The position numbers were made by a program, and so were the translations under genes. Shown here piece after piece: positions 1 to 12,109 of a stretch of DNA of 64,000 bases. Origin of the DNA: Palaemon carinicauda (taxonomy: Eukaryota; Arthropoda; Malacostraca; Decapoda; Palaemonidae); contig NC_090735.1 in NCBI RefSeq assembly GCF_036898095.1, positions 8,206,661-8,270,660 on the forward strand, read 5' to 3'. The notes below the pieces were generated by a model. It worked only from the letters and a program-made list of their open reading frames with translations, made no database searches and was not told where the DNA came from. Numbering within the stretch: position 1 is the stretch's first letter; each line of letters starts with the position of its first letter.

Positions 1-22
1 TCATCACCTTCTTTAGCAGACA
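1..22 (-). mobile_element. LINE-A scrap cut by window edge
   Basis: The first 22 bases match the plus-strand sequence near 50370-50391 inside the large minus-strand LINE (the stretch coding for its C-terminal RLLKKVM-like region). The match stops at base 23. It is therefore a very short truncated piece, or the end of a longer copy lying outside the window. Confidence 0.4.
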
Positions 23-875
23 ATGTCAATGATGGGCCCCGCAAAAGGCGGTTAGTCTTGGCAATAATTTTCTGTAAGTTAAAACAATGAGACCTACATT
101 TAATCAACGTTTGTCTTATCTAGTCAAGGTTATGGGGGATACAGTCCTGCCTAAAGGAAATTTGAAGGAAATGATTCACTGAGCAGTTTTTGCCTAACCT
201 CTATATTCTACTTTAAGGACTGATTTCTAGGTTCTATACTGCAGGGGAATCCTACTTTAATAATTAATTCTATCATATACATTTCTATGAAAGTGCTTTT
301 AATATATACCTTTATTGCATGGCTATAAGACCACTAATTAACTTGAAAATCATGACTCATGACTTCCATCTAGTCAGGTATAACTCTGCTCAAAGGATGA
401 ATATCTGTTGTTGGGAAAACGTGTATGGAAAAGATTTTTTGCTAAAACTCAGATGTTTCTTGGCATGATATAAAGTGGGGAAACATGTGGATACTTATTC
501 ATAAAAGATTTAGTTTGAGCTATAGGTTCCAATCGTTAGGTAATCACTACGTTAGTCACGAATAAGACACCCTCACCTACCCAAACATCAATATTGAACT
601 TTGGAAATGGTAAATGGCATTACTGTTCATATTTCTATTGATTAATACAAAAAAAACACACAAAAATCCTGTACACAACCATGTCTTATGGTAAATCTTT
701 ATTTATCATGATTTTAAAGTATCTTAGCATCCTTTAACCCTTTTACTACATTCTGTTTATACTTGAGCAAACTGTTCAAGTTGACAGTATCAATATTTTT
801 TCAATCTATTTCACTCCACACCACCAAAGCCAGTATCAGGATCAGTAATCAACAGTTACACAAAATAATAATAAT
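23..875. other. AT-rich intergenic stretch, nothing recognised
   Basis: AT-rich sequence with no convincing reading frame, RNA gene or repeat boundary. It runs into the compound microsatellite. Confidence 0.5.
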
Positions 876-1224
<349 letters not shown>

Positions 1225-1421
1225 ACTTTTTACCCCCAAGCAAAAATTTTGTAAATACAATACAATCATGTTTGGCGAGTCTTAAACTAATGTTACCAAC
1301 CTTCACTATATAATAATAGTTCACCAACATTTTCATAGCAAACAAAACCTTACAAAAGGTGCAACTCTTACTTTCATTGTGTATTTACTGCACAAAGTTA
1401 AAGCTCAAATATGACACTGTA

Positions 1422-1760
1422 GGGTAAGGTAAGGTAAGGTAAGATAGGGGTAGGGTAGCTAAGGTAAAGTAAGGTAAGGTAAGGTAAGGTAAGGTACTGT
1501 ACGGTTAGGTTAGCTAAGGTAAGGGTAAGGTAGCTAAGGTAAGGGTAGAGTAGGTAAGGTAAGGTAAGGTAAGGGTAGAGTAGGGTAGGTAAGGGTAGGT
1601 AAGGCAAGGTAAGAGTAGGCTACTAGGAAGATGTAAGCAGTAGGGTAGGGTAGGGTAGGTAATGGCAGGTATAGATATGGTAAGGTAAGGTAAGGTAAAG
1701 TAAGATAAGGTAAGGTAAGGTAAGAGTGGGTAAAGTATAAGTAGGATGGTATGAGTAGAT
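1422..1760. repeat. Degenerate (GGTAA)n pentanucleotide array
   Basis: About 340 bp of GGTAA units with scattered GGGTA, GCTAA and GAGTA variants. The unit differs from the arthropod telomere repeat TTAGG in any rotation. The array abuts the truncated end of the minus-strand LINE relic that follows. Confidence 0.93.
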
Positions 1761-1774
1761 AAGTGAGAGGGTAA

Positions 1775-2574
1775 GGTATAAGCCTCTTGCCACTTTACAA
1801 CACTTCTCAGTAAGTGTTCCTCATTTTCAGTGGTAATCACTAAATCATCTGCATACAGCAACTCCCACAACTTCTCATTTCTTCACTTAACACATCCAAG
1901 ACCAGCACAAATAAAAGTGAGCTTAATGCTGACCCTGGTGTAATCCAATACTACTTCAAAGTTTTCTAATTCTCCAACAGCTATTATTACTTTTGCCATT
2001 TTTTACACCATCTCTACCATTCTAACTAACTTCTCTAAGACTTGCCTCTTCCTCAAGCACCAAATCATCACTTCTCATGGTATTCTGTCATAAGCTTTCT
2101 CTAAATCTACAAAAGAACATTAGAGCTTTTAGTTTCCCCCTATTTTTTTTTCCTGTAACTGTCTTCCTAAAAAGATAGCATGCACAGTTCTCTTCTACTT
2201 ATGAATCTATACTGCTGTTTCCAAATCTTTACAATCTCCCAATCTCTCTTCTAGTACCCTCTAAAATCAAACAATGGTCTGTTAGCTTAATTTTCCCTGT
2301 AGTTATCCCCATTCAATGGTGTCACCTTTCTTCCTAGATATAGGTACCATTAGACTCTCCTCTCAATCTTTAGGCATTATTTCCTCTTATCATATTTCTC
2401 TTAATGAATCCACTATCCATTCTTCGCCCCCCACCCACCCCTCTGTAGCTATTGCCTGACTAATTTAATTTGAAACTCTGATGGACCTTGTGCTTCACCA
2501 TTCTTTATTTTACTCAATGCCCCCTTCACTTCTGTATACCTTATCTCCATCACTGGCCCCTCCAGGCTCCACCA

Positions 2575-2635
<61 letters not shown>

Positions 2636-3170
2636 CAGAGTATTTGCATCCCTATCTCTGGTGACTACTAGTTGCCCCAAACCCTGTCTTTGCATTTTCT
2701 TCAAGATTGTAATCTTGTTGATATTATCTTCTCCTTCCTTTGTTCCTAGCCTTTCATTCAATTGCTGTACCACTCTTCCAATAGTTATATTTACTTCCCT
2801 GCTATAAACTTCTTATTCGCTTCTCCAGTACCATTCCTCTGTTCCCTGTGCATACTTTCCAGTCCTTAAATACCTTGGATTTCTTTTGACTGATTTTCGG
2901 CACCTCTCTCCCTCCTTTGACACACCGTATCAGCTGGTTCTTTCCACTAAGTCTAGTTTCCCCTACACACATTTCTTTCATATCCACCCAGCTACTTTCC
3001 ACTCGGTCCAATATCTAAGTTCAATCTTTTCAGTAGTCTCATTCTCACACTCCTAAATTGCTCACCCTTTTTCTCCTTCAAGGCCCCAAACCTTAATTCT
3101 AGATCTCATCTTTCTCTTCTTGGGTTTTTCATCTCTCACATTCAATATACATCACTACCAATCTGTTGTT
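1775..3170 (-). pseudogene. Degenerate LINE reverse transcriptase (RTE-like)
   Basis: Read on the minus strand, several broken frames give typical non-LTR RT pieces. A linker segment lies near 2802-3011. The finger region with ALSKIKNG and GPSE lies near 2450-2560. A DLEKAYDR-like palm segment lies near 2090-2110. The catalytic YADD box with LVITTENEEHLLRSVVKWQE follows near 1790-1870. Stops and frameshifts separate them, and a (TC)n tract (2577-2628) interrupts the coding part. The 3' side is cut off by the GGTAA array. The same lineage reappears at 19768-20149. The clade call is by resemblance only. Confidence 0.75.
2577..2628. repeat. (TC)n microsatellite inside LINE relic
   Basis: About 25 uninterrupted TC units sit within the degenerate RT coding region and read as RERERE on the minus strand. 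Confidence 0.95.
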
Positions 3171-4072
3171 TAACACATGCTTCTACACTCTTGCATGACT
3201 CAATTCTATTAAAAGGAGAGTTCATTTTGTAAATTTTGTTTTCGTCATTTGTTTTGTCTGCTTTATTGTCGTTTTTAATATATATATATATATATATACA
3301 TATATTTTTTTTAAAATTCCAAGATATGCTCTATGCAAATGTGTACAGATAAACCTACTCTGGTGGTAGGCCTAATCTGGCATGAAGTTGATAATTCTCG
3401 AAAAACATAGGCCTAGGCTATACTATACACTTCTATCAGGCTAGTTTCACACCAAAAAGAAGAACAATTTAACTGTAAAATTGTTTGAACATCACCGAAG
3501 TCATCATTACCTTCACAGTAAAGCAAAATGTAGAATTTCACAGCACATTTCAACATATATTGCCGTTTCTAACTGCCAAGGAGAAATAACAAACGGCGGC
3601 CGAGTCACTGTTCCAACAATGTTCAGCCAAATTCAATGCTTTTTCGCGTACTTATTCCCCACTCTTAATTATCTTGACTTTCCCATTTCATTATAATCTG
3701 CACTGAATTAATTGTATAAACTAGAACTAGAACTTGCGGTAATGAGGGCCATAGAAGTAAGATAAATTATTGTTATTGATAGATATATAGAAAGACTTCG
3801 AAAGAGAAGATTCTTGTTTACTTAGAAAGAACAGTTATCAACTGTATATTTTAGGAAGACCACAACCAAAATTCTACGAAATTAATTTGAAATAGTGATA
3901 TCCGTTTTAGTCATGTAACTTGATAATGACTTTGTTAATATATTTACCACTAATTATAACTTGATACTGACTTAATTAGCATAATATTTATTTCTCCCCA
4001 TTTTCCATAGGTTGACTAAATATAAAATAGATATAATCCTCGTTACTGTGCTTTGTATGTATACAAAAAAAT

Positions 4073-4077
<5 letters not shown>
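3171..4077. other. AT-rich stretch, no gene seen
   Basis: Contains a short (TA)n run near 3280-3299. No ORF longer than about 70 codons looks coding. Confidence 0.5.

Positions 4078-4154
<77 letters not shown>
4078..4154. repeat. (TC)n microsatellite
   Basis: About 77 bp of pure TC dinucleotide. Confidence 0.97.
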
Positions 4155-4157
<3 letters not shown>

Positions 4158-4369
4158 TAATGGTGAACGGACAGAAGGAGCTCCTCACTAAAGTGAGCAT
4201 CATATTCATTCGATTGTTCTAATATATCTTAAATAATTCATAAATCAACCAATATGTGAAATGAATATTAGAATGTCAATCCGGTATGGATATAGATTTG
4301 TGGGAGCAACTCACGACCTCTGTTTGGAATTTATGCCTAGGAGAACGTATATATTTCACGTTTTAAATA

Positions 4370-4477
<108 letters not shown>

Positions 4478-4730
4478 ATACAGTATATTCACACAGCGCA
4501 ATCGGTCCAGTATGCAACCTTTTTCTAAACCTAGGTACCTATGCTTTTACTTATTCTTAAAGAATTCCAGGGAAAAATATTTATCCTAGTATCCTATAAA
4601 CAATAACACCAACAATTTTTTATGATTTCCTGAAGAGAAGATGGTCTGTTTTCTTACATTCTCTATGATATTCGTAAATAAACGCTTATTGCACATCTCT
4701 GTGATTTATGTTTATCACTTTTCTTTGCTT

Positions 4731-5000
4731 GCTCAGTTATTTTTACAAAATATATGTTGTGATTGTGATGAAAGATGCAGAAAGTGTCAGAAACGATAGC
4801 TAAATATGTCAAAGGCGTAAAATTTGACAAAAAAAATATGCAGATGAGACTATATTATCATAGCCACTATCATAATATAGTCTCATCTGCATATTTTTTT
4901 GTGACAAATTCTACGCTTTTGGCATATTTAGCTATCGTTTCTGACATTTTCTGCATCTTTAATCACAATCACAACGTATATTTTGTAAAAATAAACGAGC
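4731..5000. repeat. Foldback palindrome, arms about 132 bp, 5-nt spacer
   Basis: The left arm (4731-4862) is the reverse complement of the right arm (4868-5000) with only about ten mismatches or indels. The spacer is about five bases. Transcribed or single-stranded, it would form one long hairpin. No transposase ORF is associated. It could be a foldback/MITE-type element or a local inverted duplication. It forms the left part of a longer dispersed repeat (4731-5430). Confidence 0.93.
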
Positions 5001-5430
5001 ATTTTTTTTTTTTTTTTTTTTTTGCCTATTTGGTACATGTAGATTAGGCCTATCTATTGTTTAGATTTGAGGGAACGATCCCACAACTCCTAAATAAGCA
5101 TGAAATATATGATTATGTCCTTATGATCCACAATGGCTAGGAAAATTAATGCTGGAAGCCAACACCTAAACATACTTAAGTCTATTCAATTGATCCAAAG
5201 GAAAATGAAAAATTAAAACAATTTCTAAAAACATAAAATTCTCGGAGAAAAGTTGCTACTACCTTTCTTTTTTAAAATTAAGCGATGTGTGTCATTCATA
5301 TATGAAAAGATAGGAAATTCCATCGCCTACAATCTGTACATTCATATTTAGAGCAAATAGACACGCTCTATATGAAAATTAAGTCACCTTTGAAAGTGAC
5401 TTCTATACATAGATGAAATGATATATTAAC
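4731..5430. repeat. Dispersed repeat R, unsplit copy
   Basis: This stretch, including the foldback, is related to sequences on both sides of DIRS-1 in inverted orientation: 32949-33260 matches the left part and 24410-24716 the right part. Matching landmarks include GCATCTTT and AATTCTACGC in the arms, TTTGAGGGAA near 5068, AAATATATGATTATG near 5105 and TAGGAAATTCCAT near 5310. The copies are clearly diverged, so the repeat is old. Confidence 0.7.
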
Positions 5431-5588
5431 AAAATAAAATACTAAGACAATTTCCAAAGTACAACTTTTAGTGTATAGATTTCTCTTTAAAATTGCTTTT
5501 AAAGGAAAAAAATCGGTAGAAAAACAAAAATGTAGGAGTTTTTAGTAACCCCTAATGACATTGTTGAGCAACTTGATCCTAATCATCA
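5431..5588. other. Short AT-rich spacer
   Basis: No feature recognised between repeat R and the LINE tail. Confidence 0.4.
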
Positions 5589-5790
5589 TCATCTCCTCCT
5601 ACGCCTATTGACGCAAAGGGTAGCGGTTATATTTCGCCAGTCGTTTCTATCTTGAGTTTTTAATTCAATACTTCTCCAGTCATCATCTCCAACTTCACGA
5701 TTCATAGTCCTCAGCCATGTAGGTCTGGGTCTTGTAGCTCCTCTAGTGCCTTGCGGAGCCCAGTTAAACGTTTGGTGAACTATAATCATA
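5578..5790 (-). mobile_element. LINE 3' end fragment (RTE-like C-terminus)
   Basis: The minus-strand frame 5589-5789 resembles the C-terminal tail of RTE-type EN-RT proteins: an RPRPTWLRTMNRE segment, then QDRNDWRN and a final ALC-type ending. It ends in a short ATGATG-like 3' tail near 5580. Nothing upstream of about 5790 is recognisable as the rest of the element, so it is a 5'-truncated copy. Confidence 0.7.
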
Positions 5791-7873
5791 TTTGACTAAT
5801 TTGTTGTTACGATGTGAGATTCAGTTCCAATTTAACGGGTTTAAGTAGATGTTATCAGGCTTTCATAATTCTTCTCTACAAAGTACAAGTCTTATTCTTG
5901 CTTCATTTGGTATTGTAATGATTCTGTGCAGTTTCGAGTGATGCTGAATTAACATTATGACATTATTTAGTTACCCTAAATCACCAGTGGAAGTGCTGTG
6001 TGTAGCACCAAGGACGACAAATATCTTGGACTTGGGAGTAGCACTGCCATCTACAGTTGTATTCTGGCATTGTCTCTTTTTTTTTTTCTTCTTTTTAATT
6101 GAACACCGAGATGAAATTCAACTTACAATTGTTTCTCTTGAAAGTGAAATGATCAAGTTTTATAAAGTATTCAACAATACAGTCAAGAAATCAAACACAA
6201 TAAAATAGTCTAAATTGGATTTTACAGCACATCGTAATAATAGACAAAAAAGGACGTTAGCTATAATTGATGATGTGTTAACAATAGGCTACCATCGCCT
6301 TGGTAAATAAACACCAATCTCCTGCATTAAATAGTGCTGAACAATATACCTGTAATAATCCATGTATATCTAATCTCACTCTACTCTACGGGATCTTTCA
6401 TAATTCGTTTTTATCGTATACGTTCCAAGACATGCAACATTTCTCACCAAATATTGCTCGTTTTTTTTCTTTTTGTCAAATCCATATTATCGAAACACCC
6501 AGAAAACAAGAAAATCTCCAGTTTCTCTTGAAAGCCTTAGAATATCCTCTTTCGGATTTCCAGTGGGAGATTTTCTCTAAAAATATATAGCCCTTGTCGT
6601 TTAGATGCATAAATGCTTTGCAACAATAAGTCTACTTGTGAACAGCATGAAATTGATAATAGTGTACCCAATGTTGCTTATCTCCGCCAGTGCAAGATTA
6701 GTACAAGGTCGTAAGGACTCCACTCATGATAATTATAGTTGTATCTAATGCTAACTGTAAATACCTTCCTCGCTTGCAATGTTCACAATACAAGCTATTT
6801 TTTTTTATCGTAGGCTACGCATGGTCTCCTTTTCATTATACATTCGAAACCACTGTTTTCGAAGTCCCACTAAATAGTTTTTAAACATTACGCATATTAA
6901 TTCATTGCCATTTACAGCAACGGCCTTCGTTACTTCAGGGTTTAAGAGATCAATTCATTATATATTCCCCTGATGTTTAATATTACCATTTTGTGTATTG
7001 TAAAATGCGAGTAATTGATTTTCTCCGAATGTAAGAATTAAAGATCTCTGAATGTCCAAATTGGCTTCTTTCTATCATCAGAACAATTTAATAAAATACA
7101 TTAATTTGTTCACTGAATAAGGTAGTTCATTTTATCTACGAGCTGCATCATTATACTATTAAAGATCATCGGAGATTTCTCGATCGAAGTTTGCAGATAA
7201 AGTTTATAGCAAGTACCGGGACTTATAAAAACAGTGAAGCTGGTTTTCGTATCAAGCATTAAGATGGTTATCAGATACGGACTCAATGAGATACATAACC
7301 TTGAAACCTTACAGCAGATGGACAACTCAAAGATGCATTGATATCTGTCTCGCGGTCTCCAATCGATTCTCGAGCCAGTGCACCAAAAGGATCCAGTGAG
7401 TATAGTTGTCCAACTTGTCCCAGCTCACGGCAACCCAAATTACGAGACAAACTGGTTAGTTACCTTCAAAATACTACGTAAACATAAGAATATAACCTAG
7501 CGTATAAATCTCCAGCAAACAGGTCAAAGAATTGGTTGAGAATAGAGTATTGCTAAAGATCTACATTTACTAGGAAGCTATTCTATATTACAATGCTCTG
7601 CCTGCCAACGCACTTTAACAGGTTAAAATTTCTCTCATCATTTAAATGCAAGTTTAAAAAATATTAACATTTGTGTAGAAAATTCATGAGTACATTATTT
7701 CTCAATTAACAAAGTAACTTTAAATATCTATAAAGGTTTTTGTGAACTTACATTTAATGAGTAGCAGTAAATGAAGTTATACAATGGCAAGTTAAAGAAT
7801 ACAGTGGGCTACATATGTTAAGATGAATGAATAGAATAAACAGGAAAAGAAAAAAATGTCAATCAAACAAAGG
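5791..7873. other. Intergenic, nothing recognised
   Basis: AT-rich sequence with short poly-T runs. Small frames (for example 6300-6590) show no family motif, splice context or codon bias suggestive of a gene. Confidence 0.45.
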
Positions 7874-7936
7874 AAGGAAACACACATACATACACACACA
7901 CACGCATATATATATATATATATGTATATATATATG

Positions 7937-8002
<66 letters not shown>

Positions 8003-8005
8003 TAC

Positions 8006-8039
<34 letters not shown>

Positions 8040-8040
8040 G
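7874..8040. repeat. Compound (AC)n/(TA)n microsatellite
   Basis: ACACAC then about 130 bp of TA dinucleotide with regularly spaced TATG/TACA interruptions. Confidence 0.95.
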
Positions 8041-8765
8041 GTAAATCTCCAGCAGATTCGACGGAGCAGTCAATGACACAATGTTTATCTGGACCTTCGT
8101 CATAATCATTAGTTTTAATGTTCCTAAGAGCGATCCAAATCAGTCATTCCTTACATAATCCTGGTAAATCGTAGAGAGCTATCCGAGTCAAATCCATTTT
8201 TAAGTCTATCAAAAATCCCTTCATTCAATTGATTTCTAAAGAAGAGAGAAAAAGGAAAAGTACGGCTCATGAAGAAATAAGAAAAACTTACGAACACTCC
8301 CAGCTAACTATCACACTATAACCAGAATAAATGTAAATATATTTTATTACAATATTCACAATCACAGTAAGCAAAGATAAAATAATACTTACAATGTACT
8401 GATAAATGATAATACAGTAATACACTTTCAATGCTGATAGTAAATGATTTGATGATTATGAAATTATATGCTTTTCATTCTGTATTCAGTGAAAAAAAGC
8501 AACCGCTCATTACATTTGCTCCCACCCTAACCTTCCTATCTGAAAAAAAAAATATGAACAAAATTACGTTCAGTTTTGTTGACAGTTACTCATTACAAAT
8601 AATCATTACAATACTTACCTTTCTGTCACTTGCTCTTTATCTCTAGCACTCTGAAGAATTTGGCAAACCAAAACAGAACATCAATGTTAGAAAAAAAATA
8701 TGCTTCACAACACCAATCATTCACATGATAAAACAAACCAGAAATCATAAAATAGTATGTAATTC

Positions 8766-8767
<2 letters not shown>
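8041..8767. other. Intergenic, nothing recognised
   Basis: AT-rich. No supported coding or RNA feature. Confidence 0.45.
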
Positions 8768-8814
<47 letters not shown>

Positions 8815-8895
8815 AACAGATACACCCAATTTCATGTTATATAAAGATACTGTAAAACATAAAAAACAGTATGGATTATTTCTTAATAAATCTTA

Positions 8896-8948
<53 letters not shown>

Positions 8949-9039
8949 AACAGATACACCCAATTTCATGTTACATGTATATAAAGATACTGTAAAACAT
9001 AAAAAACAACATGGATGATTTTTTAATAAATCTTATCTA

Positions 9040-9090
<51 letters not shown>

Positions 9091-9137
9091 CAACCAGATA
9101 CACCTGATTTCATGTCAGAACATGAAATATGACATGG

Positions 9138-9182
<45 letters not shown>
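8766..9182. repeat. Tandem repeat, about 130-140-bp units each carrying a (TC)n tract
   Basis: Four TC tracts (about 8768-8812, 8900-8946, 9042-9087 and 9139-9181) are separated by related spacers. Each of the first two spacers carries CCAAACAGATACACCCAATTTCATGTTA, TATAAAGATACTGTAAAACA and a segment ending in AATAAATCTTATCTAC. The third spacer retains CCAGATACACCTGATTTCATGT. Whole units, not just the microsatellite, were duplicated. Confidence 0.9.
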
Positions 9183-9185
<3 letters not shown>

Positions 9186-10006
9186 ACATACAACCCAATA
9201 AATAGAAACTACAATATATTAAAGATGTAGAAAAGTGATATTTCTAGAAGAATGAAAGAAAAATAACCTAAAAGGCAATCCTTTTGCAACCTCCATCTAC
9301 ATACCCATTTGGCTCCTCTCCAAATTTTTCATACAATTCACTTTATCAAAACTAGGAGTCTTCACCGTCACTTACAAGTTCTAATACTTAATTTCCACTT
9401 CAACATCATCTGGATAATGTTATCCAACATCTGACAAAATGTCATCCATCATCTGGATGGCAAAACATTTTCTAGGGACCATGCAGACGACCTACTATGC
9501 CTGCTGTGTTTGCAAGCTTTTATGGCTGAAAATTAGTGGTGACTAGTGGAACTTACAAAATATATTAGTGTCTGAATGAGAGCTTGAATATTAAGTTGCT
9601 AATTAGTAAATTAAATCCTCTTGTTACTGTATACACCAAAGTGACACTTATTTTCTATCTAGCTCATAGGGACTGCGCATACATCAAAGTGACAGATCAT
9701 GTGTATGTTAATAGACGTAGAGGTGAAATTGTGCTTTTCAAAAGTTGTGCATTATTGTATAAAATGTTCAATGTCAATCTACAATTCATAAATGGTAATT
9801 AAAGACTAGAAATCTTATCGGTATTAATACACAGATAAGTATATATTTGAGCAGTGGATTGTGATATTGCCTTTAGAAACATTTCCATTATCCTTGTTAT
9901 AACAGTTTGAGTCAGATATTAAGAGTTAATATTTCAGTTTATACTTCTTTTATGAAAGGCATCTCTGTGCGACATTAAAAGTGGGTCTCTCTATCTCTCA
10001 TTCTAG
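9183..10006. other. Upstream/intronic sequence of the dehydrogenase gene
   Basis: No coding frame is convincing. It probably contains the end of the first intron of the downstream gene, since it finishes in a pyrimidine-rich tract and AG at 10005-10006. Confidence 0.45.
9988..10006 (+). promoter_or_regulatory. 3' splice acceptor before the dehydrogenase coding exon
   Basis: A CTCTCTATCTCTCATTCTAG-type pyrimidine tract ends in AG at 10005-10006, 36 bases before the chosen ATG. It implies that at least one 5' untranslated exon lies upstream, unseen. Confidence 0.65.
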
Positions 10007-10042
10007 GTACAGCTTTACTTGGACTTTTCAATAACAGACAAT

Positions 10043-11092
10043 ATGAAGGCATTGCAGTGGGACAAAATTGCTGGGAAGCTTTCCCTGATAAACAAGGATG
10101 TTCCAGGTGCTAAGGACTTGACTAGTGGATACATTCTCATCAAGGTTGCCTACGCCGGTATTTGTGGAACTGATCTTCACATCATTCAAAAAGAATTCCG
10201 ATCTGCTGATAAAGTCATTCTTGGGCATGAATTTTCTGGTACAGTGGTCAAGATTGGGCCCAACGTCGATCATGTCAAAGTTGGCAATAAAGTGGTCGTT
10301 GATCCAAACTCACATTGTGATCAGTGTCGTTTCTGTTATCGTGGTCAGCCTAACTTTTGTTCAAAGGGATTGGCAGTTTCCATTGGCGTCTGTAAAGATG
10401 GAGGTTTCAGTGATTACTGTCTTGTTCCTGCCAAACATGTCATCAAATTGCCGGATTCATTTCCTTTAGACAAGGGAGCACTCTGCGAACCCTATTCTTG
10501 CATCATTCGTGGCTGGGATAATTTGGGCACCATTTCTGATGATTCCCAAATTCTTATCCTCGGAGCAGGGATTATTGGCTTACTTTGGGCATCTCTTTTC
10601 CATCATCATGGGTACTATGACGTCACCATTACAGAGATATCAGAAGGAAGGAGAAAATTAGCAATGGGTCTAAATTTGGGTTACCAAGTGCACCATCCTG
10701 ATGATGTTCAGCGAAAGTTTGCAGGTGTCGATACAGGACTAGAGGGATACGACATCATTGTCGACTGCACAGGGGTTCCTAAAGCAATTGAATCCGCATT
10801 TCCTTTATTGCGCTGTGGTGGTAAATTCTGCATGTTTGGTTGTTGCCCCAAAGTTTCTGAAATAACAATCAATCCTGCTGATATAATGCTCAAAGAACTT
10901 ACGATTGTTGGGTCGCAAGTGAATCCATTCACAATCTCAAAAGCAGTCAGCCTTGTGAACAATATGAGTGAACGATACCTCGACTTTGAACGTCTTGGAA
11001 TAGGCTTCTACTCCTTGGAGAAGTATGAAGAGGCAATGCAGATGCTAAAGACAGGTCAAATATCAAAGGCAATGTTTGCTTTTGACAATTGA
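10043..11092 (+). CDS. Zinc-dependent medium-chain alcohol/polyol dehydrogenase
   Basis: Predicted cytosolic NAD(P)-dependent oxidoreductase of 349 aa in the MDR superfamily (alcohol, sorbitol or threonine dehydrogenase type). Catalytic zinc ligands fit Cys41 (GICGTD), His62-Glu63 (GHEFSG) and Glu149 (CEP). The structural-zinc lobe has four cysteines at 92, 95, 98 and 106 in the usual spacing. The Rossmann glycine motif GAGIIG lies at 174-179, and an acidic residue at the end of the second strand (TITE) suggests NAD preference. The open frame extends eight codons upstream without an ATG; MKALQWD is the typical family start. The coding part has no intron, but a 3' splice site precedes it. The substrate cannot be told from sequence; polyols such as sorbitol, arabinitol or altritol are the usual guesses for this branch. 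All key residues are intact. Confidence 0.92.
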   Translation: MKALQWDKIAGKLSLINKDVPGAKDLTSGYILIKVAYAGICGTDLHIIQKEFRSADKVILGHEFSGTVVKIGPNVDHVKVGNKVVVDPNSHCDQCRFCYRGQPNFCSKGLAVSIGVCKDGGFSDYCLVPAKHVIKLPDSFPLDKGALCEPYSCIIRGWDNLGTISDDSQILILGAGIIGLLWASLFHHHGYYDVTITEISEGRRKLAMGLNLGYQVHHPDDVQRKFAGVDTGLEGYDIIVDCTGVPKAIESAFPLLRCGGKFCMFGCCPKVSEITINPADIMLKELTIVGSQVNPFTISKAVSLVNNMSERYLDFERLGIGFYSLEKYEEAMQMLKTGQISKAMFAFDN

Positions 11093-11905
11093 CAAGTTGA
11101 TGTCACACTTTGACTTGATTGTTACTCTAGGAAATACTTTTATTTCATAAAACTGTAGCCATACTGATGTTTTCTTATTCCCAGGTTTACTCTAAATGTG
11201 ACTTTTTCTAAGCAAGGCTCAGTATATGAGTCAGTAAGTGTAATTCAGTTATTTTCAATACGTTATTTTATAGAGATACACAAAGCCGCTCCTTTCAAAA
11301 GTCAAGTGTATCTCGGCAATATTTAAGATAGATTCTGTTGGCTTTATTACTATAACATTCAATTATCCATAGCTCAGGTCTTTACCAGGTGAAGGAGCTC
11401 ATGTAAATTTTTTTATTAGCTTTTACTGGATTGTCCTTATAGACTAGTAACAATATAATCGTTCAAAAGAAAATGAATGAATTTGAGTTGTCTCATCATA
11501 GCTAGGGCTGAAACTTTATTTCTTAGCTAATGTTTGTAACCATAGTCTTATCAACATTCATTTTAATCTGAATGTATTGAATATGCTTCAGCCTATAACG
11601 GCTCTTCCTTTATAAGCAGACATACCTGAAAGATTTGTCTCTGTTGCATGGAGATTTGTGCTTTACAAAAAGGAAACACTTGTCTCTTGCTACATTTCAA
11701 AGATAGTATTGTCTGTAGGCTGACTGTTTAAAAGGAAAACCAACAGTGGAAGACCTGCAACCAATAACTGAACCACGTACCTAATGCATATTCTATAAAT
11801 TTCCTATTAGCACAAAATTTTTATGGAATAGTAATACTGTGTATAAATGTTTTCACACTTCTGCCAATGTATTTTGTAACCAATAAAGATATCTAATAAA
11901 CAAAT
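11093..11905 (+). other. 3' UTR of the dehydrogenase with poly(A) signals
   Basis: AT-rich sequence after the stop codon. AATAAA hexamers at 11882-11887 and 11895-11900 are the first good polyadenylation signals and probably end the transcript. Confidence 0.6.
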
Positions 11906-12109
11906 GAATATCTATATCCCCAAGATATTAGACTTATATTAATCTAATTGACACAGGCGAGATTTGAAAGGAAAAAACTGAAATGTCGGACTGAAAATGA
12001 AAATGAGTAAAAGAAAGAAAATGTTAATTGAAAATGTAGAGACAACAAATAAGGGTTATAGATGAACCTCTAGAGATTGTTTATTCATTAATGAATATAT
12101 AAACTTGAG

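Noticed and set aside
1422..1760. Interstitial telomere array
   Set aside because: The unit is GGTAA, not a rotation of the arthropod telomere repeat TTAGG/CCTAA.
2449..2773. RERERERE basic proteins at TC tracts
   Set aside because: Microsatellite translations; the only meaningful parts are flanking LINE RT residues.
10019..10042. Start of the dehydrogenase at the TTG at 10019
   Set aside because: TTG starts are not expected here, and the ATG at 10043 gives the family-typical MKALQW start.
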